This document shows positions 32,371-42,123 of a stretch of DNA of 64,000 nucleotides, one piece after another (position 1 is the first letter of the stretch; every line of letters begins with the position of its first letter). The position numbers and the translations under genes are program-made. Source of the DNA: Osedax fenrisi (Eukaryota > Annelida > Polychaeta > Sabellida > Siboglinidae); the NCBI GenBank assembly GCA_964019155.1, contig OZ025244.1, positions 49,015,969-49,079,968 on the forward strand, written 5' to 3'. A model generated the notes under the pieces. It saw only the letters and a program-made list of their open reading frames with translations. It was not told the DNA's origin and made no database searches.

Positions 32371-33732
32371 AATCCAACTTTTATGCATCCGTCTAACTCA
32401 GACATACTTGTTGATGTTTTATCAGATCCCTGTCACATGATCAAACTAATTAGAAATGCTCTACATCATTATAACATTTTAAGAAATGAGAATGGTTATT
32501 TTATTATTATTATTTTGAATGATATATCTATAGATAATTTATTTATATACTAGGTGAGGAAATATCGTGGAAATATATTTCTGAGCTAAATACATTACAA
32601 GAGAGAGAAACTTTACATTTGGCCAATAAATTATCAATTAATCACATTAATTTTAAGCAGCAGATAATGAAGGTTATATTTATTTATTAATGATTATTAT
32701 AAAATTGTTTATATTTAAATTGTTTGTCATCTATTGATCATTTGAATACATTATTTTAATAAAATGTAATATTCTAACAGGTAAATTTAGCTGCACAAAC
32801 ATTCAGTCGCAGTGTATCGGATGCATTACAATATTTAATAGTGATTTGAAATTGGCAGAATTTAAAAATGCAAGTGCCATACTAGAATTTATAAAAATTA
32901 TTGATTTGGCATTTGACCTTCTAAATGTAAGAAATCCATATGGAAAATATTCCAAAGAACCGATGAGACCAAATAACGAGGTTGCAATGATATATATATA
33001 TATATATGAAATCCTATATATATTTAATTATATATTTTAATAGAATATATGGAAACCGAATATAAGTAAAATTAATAATTATCTAATCAAATTGACAAAT
33101 GCTAATGGAATCTTGATTTATAAAACACAACAGAAAACTGGTTTTCTTGGTTTTTTATCTGGTTTAATTTCACTAGAAAATGTTTGTTATTATTATATAA
33201 AATTAAATTAACTATATTAGTCTTATAACATAATTAATATATAAATAAAGTCAACTGATATAATGATGACCTTAATCATTAATGACTTGAATAATAAATT
33301 CCTGTAATATTATATATATTATATATAATTATTTATTTTTCTAAATAAAGGTATATAGAAGATTCATGATATTAGGAAATAATTATTTACTATCATATAA
33401 AATGTCTCAAGATCATTTGGAATTATTATTTGGTGTTATTCGAGGACAGGGAGGATTTTCAGATAATCCTACTAAAAGAATATTCACGTCTATATATAAG
33501 AAATTATTGATGAGCAATGAGGTTTATATAATTTAATACTATACATTTAAATCATATATTTTATTTTAATATTTTATAATAGGTGAAATGCAAAACTGGA
33601 AACTGCAAAGCATTTGGAGATGTATCTCTCCTGTCGACGACATCATACGTTACAAAAAATGCATTCAATTATCATTTGAATAAACCCGTTAGTGAAGATC
33701 ACGAAGATCATGATTATGATATGTTGATATAA
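32371..33732 (+). pseudogene. P-element-like (THAP9-type) transposase, C-terminal half with introns
   Basis: Six exons are joined by GT..AG introns: about 32,371-32,494; 32,554-32,672; 32,781-32,980; 33,044-33,181; 33,351-33,521; 33,583-33,732. In order they show SDPCHMIKLIRNAL, LHLANKLSINHINF, VNLAAQTFSRSVSDALQYL, NVRNPYGKYSKEP, KTGFLGFLSGLISLEN, YLLSYKMSQDHLELLFGVIR and CKTGNCKAF. DP.HM.KL.RN, the RNP.GK block and SQDHLELFF..IR are hallmarks of P-element and THAP9 transposases, which cut and paste DNA with an RNase H-like core. The THAP DNA-binding domain and first catalytic part are absent, and a one-base shift near 32,840 breaks exon 3. No TIRs were found. It is a dead remnant, but its intron phases are intact. 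Confidence 0.82.
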
Positions 33733-33924
33733 TTAATATAGTGTCAATCTGTGTAGTGTCACACTATAGTGTCAATCTGTCAGATCACTTATCACGTGGT
33801 ACCACCAGGATGGAAACCATTTATAATACGAATAATACGTATTCAGTTATTTGCCTATACTATAATTAAATATTACATATTTATTAATATGTGATTATAT
33901 ATATAATTGTATATATAAAACATG

Positions 33925-35138
33925 CGGAAGAACAAGCCGGTTTTAGAAAAAATCGAAGCACAACTAAACAAATTCTTAACTGCAGACTAATAATGGAAAA
34001 ACACATCGATCAACAACGTCAAGTGTATCATAATTTCATTGACTACAAGAAAGCCTTTGATAGAGTATGGCATGAGGGTTTATGGCATGTGATGTCTTCT
34101 TTTGGAATAGGCAGTGATATAATTCAATGTATTAAATCACTCTATATGTCTTCTAAAAGCAGCGTACTGCTAAATAATAATATTGGAACAAAGTTTAATA
34201 CTGCAGTAGGTGTAAGGCAAGGGTGCTTATTATCGCCTGTTCTGTTCAATATATTCCTGGAAAAAATAATGCTGGACTCTGTAACAAACCAACCATCTAT
34301 TATATCTATAGGAAGCAGATAATTCAATAACCTGAGATTTGCAGACGATATTGATCTTAATAAGGTTCCGAAAGTGAACTACAAACTATAACTGATGCAC
34401 TAGAAAAAACATCGACAGCATATGGCATGGAAATTAATCATAATAAATGCAAAATTCTTGTCAATGGAGAAGGTCAAACACCAATTATTTATATGTACAA
34501 TAAACAGATTGAAAATGTGGAACATTTTAAATACCTTGGAGCAATGCTTACGAATTCCGGCAACTCAAAAATTGAAAGAAATATAAGATTAGCTATGGCA
34601 GTTTCAGCACTAGTAAAACTGGAAAAGATCTGTTGTAGCGGAGAAATCGATTTCAAACTTAAATTTAGATTATACAACTCATTAGTTCTGTCAACATTGC
34701 TTTATGGCTGTGACATGGACTCTGTTAGAAGAATCAAAGAAGAAGATCAGAGGTTTTGAGTCAAAAGCTCACAGGTGTATCTTGAATATAAGCTATAAAG
34801 AAAGAAAGACGAATATATTGGTCAATAATTTAATAAATGAGAAAGTCGGCTCGTATGTACCTCTTCTTGATATAATCATGCGAAGAAAAATGACAAAATT
34901 CGGACATATAACTCGACACGATTCAATGTCCAAAACAATTCTTCAAGGCTACGTCGAAGGTAATAGAAAAAGAGGAAGACCAAAAAAAAATTGGTTAAAT
35001 GATATTTTTGAATACTCTAATCTCCCTCTTCAGCAACTTTTAGTTATTGCAAAAGTTCGTTATAAATGGAAAAAGTTAATAAAAACATTGTCATGTTCTC
35101 CCCCTTACGATGCCTACGTCACGGGACTAAGTAACTAA
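33925..35138 (+). mobile_element. RTE-like LINE, 5'-truncated ORF2
   Basis: Frames from 33,891 onward give QAGFRKNRST, FIDYKKAFDRVWHEGLW (RT motif A), VGVRQGCLLSPVLFNIFLE (motif B), RFADDI (motif C, near 34,338) and FKYLGAMLT. The C-terminal frame has FGHITRHDSMSKTIL then GNRKRGRPKKNW. The RQGC.LSP.LFN motif B and the GRP..NW tail are typical of the RTE-related branch, unlike the other LINEs in the window. Two frameshifts (near 34,320-34,400 and 34,745) inactivate it. It ends at 35,138 with short AAGTAACTAAGTAAGTAT repeats, which fits a tail. The endonuclease is missing. Confidence 0.83.
34704..35138 (+). pseudogene. RTE-like ORF2 C-terminal domain
   Basis: Open stretch of 144 codons after the last frameshift. 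It carries RCILNISYKERKTN, IIMRRKMTKFGHITRHD, GYVEGNRKRGRPKKNWLND and ends AYVTGLSN. These motifs occur C-terminal to the RT in RTE-type and related craniofacial-type LINE proteins. The Met is internal. Confidence 0.8.
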
Positions 35139-35589
35139 GTAAGTATATATAATCTATATTTTTTCTTTTAAAAATAACTATAGTCAAAGAAGTCAATATA
35201 AATTTATAATACCATCATATAACCTATAGGTCACAAATACAATATTTTAGTATATTTTATAACAGACCTATATTATAGAATAATTTAGAAAATTCTTTTA
35301 AACATTCTCTATCGAAATCATTATTAAAAGGGAATTTGAAAAAACTATATATCAATCATTATCTATAAGCCTAATATAACCTAATAATATTTTATGTAGA
35401 TTTATTGAACATTTAATTAAACATATATATATATATATATATTATATCTAATATGGTGATTATAATAAATAAATATATAGGAGTTCAAATTAAAATTATA
35501 ATAAACAACCTAACAAGCATTAATATTAATTTAGAGATCGGAAAACAAAATCAAGGATAAGAATGATAACCAAAAGATAAAGGTTAGTA

Positions 35590-35622
35590 AACACACACAC
35601 ACACACACACACATACATACAT

Positions 35623-35667
<45 letters not shown>
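35590..35667. repeat. (CA)n, (CATA)n and (TA)n compound microsatellite
   Basis: CACA units, then CATA units, then a TA tract of about 30 bases. Confidence 0.88.
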
Positions 35668-35669
<2 letters not shown>

Positions 35670-35875
35670 GATGATAATTATATACGGTTTATTTTACACT
35701 AAATACACAATATGTTGAATTCATGTAGATATGTATTTATATCCTAATATCTTTAAATATTCATAACCTATATAACTTTATATACTAAATACACGTTTAT
35801 ACACAAACAAATATTTACGTATTTAATATCATTGAGTAAGTATGAATAAATATATATATATTATTAGAAAATCAT
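35668..35875. repeat. Dispersed repeat, copy 1 (partner at about 37,635-37,850)
   Basis: Starts TATACGGTTTATTTTACACT and shares CATGTAGATATGTATTTATA, TTATACACAAACAAAT and TAATATCATT.AGTAAGTAT with the copy at 37.64-37.85 kb in the same orientation. A short piece is also at 25,440-25,500. Confidence 0.75.
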
Positions 35876-36156
35876 TATAAAGAATTATTATATTTCTTAA
35901 ATTATAATATACTATTATTTATATATAAATAATCTGTACGATTATGTGAATATTCCACAATACATTACATATATGTCTATGGTATACCTCTATCAAATGA
36001 ATATGACCATATATGATAATGTTCATTTGGTATTCAGTAGTATGTTATGTATTGTGGAATATTATCGAATAATATATATAGATATATATATTATATACAT
36101 TTACCTATTACAATTATGTTCATACGATTATTATCTCGAAATGAACACGGCTGTAT

Positions 36157-36640
36157 ACATGTGAAATCTGTAAACGCTTCGAAGCAGCAGTACGACAGGT
36201 TTAGGTACGGAGGAATATCGCCTAAACGTTCGGGGAGTGGCCCTAAATCTCAGTACGCGGTCAAGCCTGAAGTGGTCAATACCGCGCTAACCATGCGTAA
36301 CGGGTGTTAGCTTTAACCCCCGGTCAAGGATTGCGCTAAGACCATCGTGAAAGAGCTCGAAGATCAGCTGAAAGAGAGGCTGGTCGTGTATCGAGATACG
36401 AATCCGGTAACCATGGCAACGAGTAGAGGTCAGCGGAACCACGACGAAGAAACCGACAGAAGATCTGACCTGTGGTTGTGGATATGTAAAAGGCGAGCTA
36501 AATCAGTGTATCTCTTCGGGCTGGACACTGTAGTGGAAGGCGAATGTTCTAGAATTACGAATACTAGAAAGAAAACCTTTAAGCAGATTTCGGAGGAAAA
36601 AGAATGTGGTGAAACTGAGGTCAACCAAAGTAATTTTTGT
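36157..36640 (+). pseudogene. Unknown GC-rich coding-like segment
   Basis: Two abutting plus-strand frames are protein-like: SVNASKQQYDRFRYGGISPK, then PKSQYAVKPEVVNTALTM up to a TAG/TAA pair near 36,308-36,316. Then KDCAKTIVKELEDQLKERLV, VYRDTNPVTMATSRGQ, RRSDLWLWICKRRAK and KTFKQISEEKECGETEV to about 36,630, where it runs into TA repeats. GC content and codon texture match the exons elsewhere. Highly charged; no known domain recognised. Could be exonic or derived from a virus or transposon. Confidence 0.4.
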
Positions 36641-36698
36641 ATTTGTATATATATATATATATATACATACATTATATATATATATATATATTACATTT

Positions 36699-36752
36699 AA
36701 TATCCATTCCTTAAAAGTAGCATATATATGCTACTTTTAAGGGATGAATATT
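36699..36752. repeat. Near-perfect 54-bp palindrome
   Basis: CCTTAAAAGTAGCATATA and its inverse TATATGCTACTTTTAAGG face each other with no loop, extended by AATATCCATT/GATGAATATT with few mismatches. It could form a cruciform or be a tiny MITE remnant. Confidence 0.8.
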
Positions 36753-37009
36753 AAATATTTTTGAATAAATTTAATTCAAATAAATATATATTCTAATTCA
36801 ATATATATATATTTATTTTATTACATATATTTCAATTACTAAGTTTGTAGATCGATATAAGTTCAGTGATTTGCTTAAATATCTCAAAATACTGTATACA
36901 CATATAGAACGTAATACAACCACAGGATTCCTATAGCTACAATAACAAGATGAATATACTGAAAGTTCATTATGCTACTTTGTCAGTTGACCTACTCTGA
37001 TACCACTAG

Positions 37010-37192
37010 AAGCACGACTGGTGTAGATTATTTAGTAATAGAGTTCCCGTTAAGCCTAACGAACACATAACACTTTTTGAAGAGATTGGAGACTTTGATT
37101 TGCGAAAAATATGTGTCAAATTTACCGACTCTAGAAGTATTGATTTTAAGGGATTAACCGTAAATGTAATCCACATGTTAAAAGATCATTGA
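37010..37192 (+). CDS. Unknown 60-codon open frame, possible terminal exon
   Basis: After ACCACTAG the frame reads KHDWCRLFSNRVPVKPNEHI, then TLFEEIGDFDLRKICVKFTD, then KGLTVNVIHMLKDH and TGA. There is no ATG near the start, but an AG acceptor is present, so it may be a last exon. Protein-like and balanced in charge. No family recognised. Confidence 0.35.
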   Translation, partial: KHDWCRLFSNRVPVKPNEHITLFEEIGDFDLRKICVKFTDSRSIDFKGLTVNVIHMLKDH

Positions 37193-37334
37193 CTTATAAC
37201 TATCATATACCTGGTGAACAGGAATAATATATACATGAATAAATTATGTATAATTAAAAACCATCATATATGCATATACTGGTGAATACATTATATACAC
37301 ACCAGAAATTAAACCCACCACTCTCCTATACTAT

Positions 37335-37470
37335 AATATTAAATGGCGTTACCACTGTAACCTAAGCAACCGTAACAACAACACAGATACACAACGGTCA
37401 CATGACATACCCCTTTATGCATTAATATGCATAAAGTGAAGATGAATACACATTTCCCAAGCGAATGTAT
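37335..37470. repeat. Dispersed repeat, copy 2 (partner at 25,200-25,365)
   Basis: Same blocks as the partner: GCGTTACCACTGTAACCTA, GCAACCGTAACA, CGGTCACATGACA and GCATTAATATGCATAAAGTG. Confidence 0.7.
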
Positions 37471-37634
37471 GAGCAATTTATATATATATATATATATATA
37501 AATATATAGATATATTTAATACTAATATATTAAATTATTCGTACAACCAATTATTTAGGGTTACGCCTATAAATAATAATCATGGAAATATAACAACTTA
37601 GGAAGGGTATGTTATATGTTATAGTATTAATATA

Positions 37635-37850
37635 TATATAATGATGATAATGATATACGGTTTATTTTACACTATATACACAATATTAAATTGTGTTAAA
37701 ATAATGGTGAAATCATGTAGATATGTATTTATATCCTACTATCTTTAATTATTCATAACTTATATAACTTTATATAATAAATATACTTTTATACACAAAC
37801 AAATGTTTACATATCTAATATCATTAAGTAAGTATTAATAAATATACTAA
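37635..37850. repeat. Dispersed repeat, copy 2 (partner at 35,668-35,875)
   Basis: Begins TATACGGTTTATTTTACACT and follows the other copy to TAATATCATTAAGTAAGTAT, with a small insertion near 37,690. Confidence 0.75.
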
Positions 37851-37996
37851 TTAAATATTAGTTAATTATTAATATTAATTATTATATAGATATATGTATA
37901 TGTTTGTGTATAATTAATATACGTATTTTATACGTATTATAATTATCATATATTATAATATAAGAAATACAAAAATGTCTTATAATTATGCCACAC

Positions 37997-38032
<36 letters not shown>

Positions 38033-38974
38033 ATTATATACGGCATACATAAACTAAGTGTTTTGTTATTAAATTTAAACCCAATGTTAATTTTGGTACC
38101 ATATCGATTTGGGTATCAATTCATATCTGTTTTGTCTTCATTATTTGTGTTTACCTAATAAACTATATATTATAATTCATAACACATTTTATTTTCGTTT
38201 TTATTTTATTATATTTTATTCTTTTTATCGAGAGAATATGCTGTATATATCCTTTTTATTGTTATGCTATTAAATACACACTATTTATTATTATTATTAT
38301 TATTTTTATTATTATATATAAGTAACATACTATAGTTTACCTAAACACATTCGATAATAGCGGTCGCTATTATATATATATATTTGTGTATAATAAACCA
38401 TTATCATCATCATCATATATATATTTCATTACATGACGTACAATGGTGAGCCGGTTGTCTCATAATAGTATGTCTCACTCTGCAAATAATTAACATATAT
38501 ATTTAAAATATATGGTATTTTTTTTTTTTTTGATACGATTATGTTTTGTCATTTCCCTGGCCATTTGTAAATTGGCAAAAAAAAATTACAAAAAAAAATC
38601 TTATTATTTTCTATATAAATCGCATGTTAGATGTCGCTATTTTTTATAATTTATTTATGTCTATAATTTTGTAATATAATCAAGAATTTTTTTTTTAAAT
38701 TACTAACAATAATACTAATAATCAATTTCTTATGTTAAAAATATAAAATATGCTGTTGAAAATAAATATATATGTAAACATTTTTATTTTAAAAATTAGA
38801 AATTTTCTTTGGTAGTATTGGTGTAACATATATTAAGCATGAAGATTATATAAAAAAAAATTTTTTAAATCATTGGCAAAAAATGTAATTGATGATTTAT
38901 AAATTAAAATATCATCAAAATAATCAACAAAATCTGATTTGTTTGTTTCATTTGATTTTAAAATTAATAAAATA

Positions 38975-39338
38975 AATAAAATCTCACTGCAAATATTAAT
39001 AGTAAAAGAATTTTGATAAAAAAATATTATAATAAAATAGAAGATATGAAAGTAATAATTCCAAGTATTACAAGTATTTAATACAATGAGAGTATTAATT
39101 AGTCTATTAATCATAATATATAATGAATACAACTTTATATATATATATATAGATGTATTATATATAAATAGGATTTTGACATTAGAATAATATGAAAGAG
39201 AGCTAGTAGAACTAAGACTATTTTTAAGTAGAAATTTGAATTGCGTTTAGGATCTTAAATATACTAAATTATAAGAATGTAGCTGTCCCATAGTAACAAT
39301 TTTGCAAATATTAGGATTAAATAGATTATGAAAACATA
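38975..39338 (+). repeat. Partial duplicate of 27,820-28,015 joined to 29,700-29,870
   Basis: AAGAATTTTGATAAAAAAAT, GAAGATATGAAAGTAATAAT and TTAATCATAATATATAATGA are shared with 27.82-28.0 kb. GCGTTTAGGATCTTAAATAT and AGATTATGAAAACATAGTGA are shared with 29.77-29.87 kb. The join implies an internal deletion of about 1.7 kb relative to the first unit. Confidence 0.78.
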
Positions 39339-39346
39339 GTGAGAGA

Positions 39347-40481
39347 CAGTGATGGGCACGATCACGACTTTTCACGATCGCCGATAGACTATCAATTTCG
39401 TCGATCATTTTCTAACGATCGTCGATCTTTATACTCGATCATTTTTTAACGATCGTCGATCGTGTAATTATTTTGATAGTCGATCGCGATACCGATCATC
39501 GATCACCGATCATGGATCTCGATCGTATTATTATATAAGCGTATGAATTCAAATATATATATATATATACCAATGTATCTTTGTTACTAATGTAATCGTA
39601 ATATTTTACCGTGCGAGACATGCAAGATCATTAGCAATAGAGATAGATAGATTACAAGGGGACATTGATTGTTTTTATGGAGATTTATTCCCAACACTAT
39701 TTTCAATAGAATTCCGCTTATTAAAAATGTATACTAAATTAGTTTATTGTCAACCATTATTAGATGTATTAAAGGAAGGATTAAAACGTAGGTTTAACGA
39801 TTATTTTTCATTTGAGTATTCTATCAATAGTGACATTATAGCAACAATATCTAACCCAAAATTTAAGTTAAATTGGTTAAGTAATTACGTAGAAGAAAAA
39901 GATATGTTGTTATCTACATTTAAGAAATATGTTAATAGGCATATCCCAGATAACTACACCAGAACAAAGCGAAACTAATTCAGATGAATTCTATGTTATT
40001 GATGATAATGGACTTCTAAATCAACGGTAGAAATATAAATACTTAATTATATAAATAGTAAAAATACTAATTTAGATATGCTTAATAATTATCCTATTAT
40101 AAAAATTGTATTCATAAAATACAATTCTATACACCCATCATCCGCGCTGGTGGAAATGTTTTATGGAATGTTTAGTATTGCTACCAATATAAATAAACCG
40201 AAACGCAATAAACTAAATGATACTAACTTTGCATTATTAGTTCTATTGAAAGCAAATTCATTATATTAATATTATTTTATTATTAATTTGATCGTATTTC
40301 AACATTTTCATAAATAAAAGATATTATTATATCCACTATTTTGTTATTTCTTGATATAAATATATATAAATTATGTTTAAATTTTTTCATAATCGTCGAT
40401 CGCGATCAGTTTCTGACGATCGTCGATCATTTTACTCGATCATTTTCTAAAGATCGACGATCGTGATCATGCCCATCACTG
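39347..40481 (+). mobile_element. hAT DNA transposon, deleted derivative, with TIRs and 8-bp TSD
   Basis: Termini are CAGTGATGGGCACGATCA and its inverse with one mismatch, fitting the hAT consensus CAGNGNTGGGC. Direct 8-bp duplications GTGAGAGA flank it at 39,339-39,346 and 40,482-40,489. The uninterrupted site survives in the duplicate at about 29,867-29,880, where GTGAGAGA occurs once. Both ends carry dense CGATC/GATCG motifs (39,360-39,530 and 40,390-40,465), likely transposase-binding subterminal repeats. The internal gene is a decayed C-terminal half. Total length 1,135 bp. Confidence 0.92.
39636..40269 (+). pseudogene. hAT transposase remnant (C-terminal half with dimerisation domain)
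   Basis: Plus-strand frames read SLAIEIDRLQGDIDCFYGDL, then FRLLKMYTKLVYCQPLLDVL and GLKRRFNDYF. After a short linker (EQSETNSDEFYV in another frame) comes YPIIKIVFIKYNSIHPSSAL, then EMFYGMFSIATNINKPKRNK and LNDTNFALLVLLKAN. The last block is the hAT C-terminal dimerisation domain (P.SSA..E..FS......RN.L...N....L..N). The BED finger and the first catalytic Asp region are missing, so this copy depended on a relative. Frame breaks lie near 39,950 and 40,030-40,075. Confidence 0.85.
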
Positions 40482-40696
40482 GTGAGAGAGTATATATATA
40501 TATGTACTCAATTTAGTGCTGAATAATACAAATATGAACAATAGAAGGTACAATAATAAGCTGATGAAGAATCAATGTAAGATCAATAACAGACCTTTGA
40601 TACAAGACAATACTATAATGCAAGATTTAATATTTTTAGAATTGCAATGAAAGGAATCTGAACTTGAAGTAACAAGGATATATATACATAATGATA

Positions 40697-40700
<4 letters not shown>

Positions 40701-40749
<49 letters not shown>
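40701..40749. repeat. (TA)n microsatellite
   Basis: TA tract into which the SINE appears to have inserted. Confidence 0.88.
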
Positions 40750-40753
<4 letters not shown>

Positions 40754-41036
40754 GGGGTCGATGGCTCAATGGGACAACCAAAAGCTAGTAAGCCAGAGGT
40801 CCCGGGTTCGACTCCAGGCAGTTCTTGAATTTCTATTGTGTTTATAAAGAACTTAATAAACAATAAATCAAAACACAAGAAAAAAAATGTTACTATTTGT
40901 ATTGTATTGTCCGGGGCCTCTCACAGTTATTTATAACATGTACAAGTCTATGACTTCTTGAGGGGTCCATTTGTATCCGCTATTTGTATTGTATTCAATA
41001 TATATAAGAGATTTCAATAAATAAATATTATTATTA
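40750..41036 (+). mobile_element. tRNA-derived SINE
   Basis: The head has RNA polymerase III promoter boxes: an A box TGGCTCAATGGG at 40,762-40,773 and a perfect B box GGTTCGACTCC at 40,805-40,815, 31 bases apart. It does not fold into a complete tRNA and no CCA end is expected, so it is a SINE head, not a tRNA gene. A tRNA-unrelated body follows (GTCCGGGGCCTCTCACAG, CTTGAGGGGTCCATTTG). The end GAGATTTCAATAAATAAATA is shared with 62,015-62,035, suggesting a 3' end borrowed from a partner LINE. Confidence 0.75.
40762..40815 (+). promoter_or_regulatory. Internal Pol III promoter (A and B boxes)
   Basis: A box TGGCTCAATGGG and B box GGTTCGACTCC match the tRNA consensus closely, and drive transcription of the SINE. 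Confidence 0.75.
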
Positions 41037-41089
41037 TATATATATATATATACTCACTATAGTGCTGAATTTGAAAATTTCAGCATTAG

Positions 41090-41800
41090 AGTGAACACAT
41101 ATATAGAGAGAGAAGGGTGCGGGATCCCAGGTAAGATACCACTGACCCATGATTAATCCGACGTATTTTTTGGTACGAGCGACATCATTCGCCGTCACGG
41201 TTCACTTGAGTTGAATAGCCGACGCCGCCCTAAGCTGATGTATCGCCAGCTGTACATCCCCCACGGAAAGTATTACTCCTAAGTATAATTTCTTGTTCTC
41301 TCTTTTGAGAGTCAAATTAAAAATGGCAATCAAGATTCTGCTTGTAATACACATTCTTTACTGACAAACCGGTCAGCGCACATCTTACATTGTATTCCAG
41401 CGTAGAGTACTGAACATTAGTGAAGATGTCACTATTATAATATCTTGTTCTCTCTTTTGAGAGTCAAATTAAAAATGGCAATCAAGATTCTGTTAGTATA
41501 ACACATTCTTTACTGAATAACCCATCAGCGCACATCTTACATTGAATTCCATCGTAGAGTTCTGAACATTAGTGAATATGTCACTACTTTAATGGATTGG
41601 CTAACGATGATCTCGTCAACTTGGTTCATTTTAATTTTATTTTCGGGATGCGGTTTCTTTTCAGTGCGAGGTTATTTCCCGAATTTTTCTGTTTGTCCTT
41701 GCTTTGGCCGCTGCTACTTTTTCTACCATGAAGAGGATGTTTGTTTCTATGATCTGGGCAGGGTAGTGGTACCATTCTTCACGCTTGTATAGAACTATAT
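41090..41800 (-). pseudogene. Second PCF11-like duplicated unit (inverted)
   Basis: The reverse complement matches 30.3-32.2 kb: AAGTATTACTCCTAAGTATA, GTTCTCTCTTTTGAGAGTCA twice, GCGCACATCTTACATTG twice (spacing close to 149 bases), and the segment TTTCGGGATGCGGTTTCTTT. It includes an extra block with ACGGTTCACTTGAGT and CTGATGTATCGCCAGCTGTA that equals 32,030-32,190. No continuous frame survives. Orientation is opposite to the neighbouring duplicated pieces at 39.2 and 40.5 kb. Confidence 0.65.
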
Positions 41801-41960
41801 CTATGCAATTTTTATGGGGTTGATCATTTTGAGCTAAAAATTGATTTTGTGGATGACTATGATATATACCTGTATTATTTTAAGTTCCGATTTCCTTCGT
41901 TGCAATTCTAAAAATCCTAAATCTTGCACTGCAGTCTTGTATTGTATCAAAGGTATGATA

Positions 41961-42123
41961 GACATTATGAACCATCAATATAAACACACTTTTATCATAT
42001 CTCTATATCAGACATTATGAACCATCAATATAAACAAACTTTTATCATATCTCTATATCAGACATTATGAACCATGAATATAAACAAACTTTTATCATAT
42101 ATCTATATCAGATATTATGAACC
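41961..42123. repeat. 50-bp tandem repeat
   Basis: GACATTATGAACCATCAATA recurs at 41,961, 42,011, 42,061 and (as GATATTATGAACCATC) 42,111: an exact 50-base period. The same unit is at 32,243-32,370. Confidence 0.88.

Noticed and set aside
36347..36700. The whole 117-codon frame as one protein
   Set aside because: Only codons up to about 36,630 are protein-like; the rest is TA/CATA microsatellite. The upstream part is reported as a pseudogene-like segment.
40750..40830. A functional tRNA gene
   Set aside because: A and B boxes are good, but acceptor and anticodon stems do not pair and a SINE body follows.
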